From JBBQER01 sp038320885 (lineage in GTDB: Bacteria > Actinomycetota > Acidimicrobiia > IMCC26256 > PALSA-610), in NCBI GenBank assembly GCA_038320885.1, contig JBBQER010000136.1, positions 1 through 7,873 on the forward strand: a stretch of DNA of 7,873 nt, read 5' to 3'. The notes under the pieces were generated by a model that was given only the letters and a program-made list of their open reading frames with translations, had not been told where the DNA came from and made no database searches. Below, piece after piece: positions 6,611 to 7,873 of the stretch. The position numbers and the translations under genes were made by a program. Position 1 is the first letter of the stretch. Every line of letters begins with the position of its first letter.

Positions 6611-6614
6611 CGCG

Positions 6615-7873
6615 ATGCCCCGCCGCCACGACCTCGAGACGATTCTCCTCATCGGGAGTGGGCCGATCGTCATCGGCCAAGCGTGCGAGTTCGACTACTC
6701 CGGCACGCAAGCGTGCCGCGTGCTGCGCGAAGAGGGCTTCCGCGTCGTGCTCGTCAACTCGAATCCGGCGACGATCATGACCGACCCGGAATTCGCCGAC
6801 GCGACCTACGTCGAGCCACTCACCGTGCCCTCGCTGGAACGCATCATCGAACGCGAGCGGCCCGACGCGCTCCTGCCCACGCTCGGCGGCCAGACCGGGC
6901 TCAACTTGGCGATCGCGCTCGACGAGGCCGGCGTGCTCGACGCGTACGACGTCGAGATGATCGGCGCGAGCATCGAAGCGATCCGCACCGCGGAGGATCG
7001 CCAGCGCTTCAAGACCGCGATGACCGAGATCGGGCTGCGCGTCCCGCCTTCCGGTGTCGCGTACGAGCTCCAGGACGCACTCGCGATCGCAGCCGAGGTC
7101 GGTTATCCGGTCATCGTGCGTCCCGCGTACATCCTCGGTGGCGGCGGTACCGGCATCGCCCACGATCGCGGCGAGATGCTGCGCGTCGCCGAGCGCGGCC
7201 TGGCCGCGAGCCCGATCTCGGAGATCCTCATCGAGCGCAGCGTCGTCGGGTGGAAGGAGTACGAGCTCGAGGTCATGCGCGACCACGCCGACAACGTCGT
7301 CGTCATCTGCTCGATCGAGAACGTCGACGCGATGGGCGTCCACACCGGCGAGTCGATCACCGTCGCGCCCGCGCAGACACTCACCGACGTCGAGTACCAG
7401 CGGATGCGCGACGCCGCGTTTGCCTGCATCCGCCGCATCGGGGTCGAGACCGGAGGGTCGAACGTGCAGTTCGCGGTCGATCCCCGCACCGGGGAGCAGG
7501 TCATCATCGAGATGAACCCGCGCGTCTCCCGCTCCAGCGCGCTGGCGAGCAAGGCGACGGGTTTTCCGATCGCGAAGATCGCAGCCAAGCTCGCGGTCGG
7601 CTACCGCCTCGACGAGGTACGCAACGACATCACGCGCGAGACTCCGGCGTCGTTCGAGCCGACCATCGACTACGTGGTCACCAAGATCCCGCGCTGGGCG
7701 TTCGAGAAGCTGCCCGGATCGTCGCCGGTGCTCGGCACGCAGATGCAGTCGGTCGGCGAGGTCATGGCGATCGGCCGCACCTTCCCCGAGTCCCTGCAAA
7801 AGGCGTGTCGCTCGCTCGAGCTGGGCCGCCTGGGGCTCAACGGTGATCCGGCCGAAGGCAAGCTCGACGAACT
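6615..7873 (+). CDS. carB: Carbamoyl-phosphate synthase, large subunit, N-terminal part (runs off window)
   Basis: The first 419 codons are visible; a full CarB has roughly 1,070-1,110 residues with two ATP-grasp halves. This portion is the carboxyphosphate half, which uses ATP to activate bicarbonate. Visible features are the N-terminal dinucleotide-like loop LIGSGPIVIGQACEFDYSGT (12-31), TLGGQTGLN for substrate contact, Arg169 followed by the glycine-rich ATP loop PAYILGGGGTG (170-180), and the metal/ATP site IIEMNPRVSRSS with Glu299 and Asn301. Arg169, Glu299 and Asn301 fall at the same residue numbers as in the E. coli enzyme, which supports ATG 6615 as the start. The start lies four bases after the carA stop, with no obvious ribosome site, so coupling to carA translation is likely. 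The UMP/IMP-binding C-terminal domain lies outside the window. Confidence 0.97.
   Translation, partial: MPRRHDLETILLIGSGPIVIGQACEFDYSGTQACRVLREEGFRVVLVNSNPATIMTDPEFADATYVEPLTVPSLERIIERERPDALLPTLGGQTGLNLAIALDEAGVLDAYDVEMIGASIEAIRTAEDRQRFKTAMTEIGLRVPPSGVAYELQDALAIAAEVGYPVIVRPAYILGGGGTGIAHDRGEMLRVAERGLAASPISEILIERSVVGWKEYELEVMRDHADNVVVICSIENVDAMGVHTGESITVAPAQTLTDVEYQRMRDAAFACIRRIGVETGGSNVQFAVDPRTGEQVIIEMNPRVSRSSALASKATGFPIAKIAAKLAVGYRLDEVRNDITRETPASFEPTIDYVVTKIPRWAFEKLPGSSPVLGTQMQSVGEVMAIGRTFPESLQKACRSLELGRLGLNGDPAEGKLDE

Noticed and set aside
5315..6673. A 452-codon minus-strand frame across carA, and similar long frames at 4128-5471, 921-2204 and 6594-7799
   Set aside because: All lie opposite conserved coding sequence, show no recognisable domain and have the composition of GC-rich shadow frames.

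Overview
The window is about 70% GC by eye, with compact, same-strand, overlapping genes and GTG/TTG starts. Gene content and order (a DUF58–transglutaminase pair, then pyrR-pyrB-pyrC-carA-carB) suggest a high-GC actinobacterium. An Acidimicrobiia-like lineage is possible, but that placement is inference only, since no rRNA or lineage marker is present. All genes read on the + strand and no stretch longer than about 80 bases lacks a gene.

Left part (2-2540): the 3' end of a DUF58 protein is followed by a complete membrane-anchored transglutaminase-like protein of the TgpA type (five N-terminal membrane segments, an outward-facing domain with an intact Cys-His-Asp triad, one more membrane segment, and a cytoplasmic tail). 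This is the end of the widespread MoxR–DUF58–transglutaminase gene set. The 79-base spacer between the two genes holds a 28-codon reading frame joined to both neighbours by ATGA overlaps.

Right part (2541-7873): a de novo pyrimidine operon. It encodes the regulator PyrR, aspartate transcarbamoylase, a class I dihydroorotase, the small subunit of carbamoyl-phosphate synthase, and the first 419 residues of the large subunit (cut by the window edge). The genes overlap by 4, 8 and 4 bases and the last pair is 4 bases apart, so they very probably form one translationally coupled transcript. Together they make carbamoyl phosphate from glutamine, bicarbonate and ATP, then carbamoyl aspartate, then dihydroorotate.

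The most interesting signal is the short leader between the transglutaminase gene and pyrR. It folds into a hairpin matching the PyrR-binding RNA consensus (UCCNGNGAGGY), with the bulged U, the two C-G pairs, the loop and a purine bulge above a lower stem. The lower stem pairs with the first bases of the pyrR Shine-Dalgarno sequence. No terminator or antiterminator is visible, so the arrangement fits PyrR-dependent translational repression as described for mycobacteria rather than Bacillus-type attenuation. An extended -10 promoter candidate inside the end of the upstream gene would start the transcript just before the hairpin. Other points of interest are a Gln in place of the first metal-binding His of the dihydroorotase, an in-frame 15-base tandem duplication in the same gene, and an N-terminal extension on PyrR. 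I see no mobile elements, CRISPR arrays, tRNAs or rRNAs, and nothing that requires an entirely new system.
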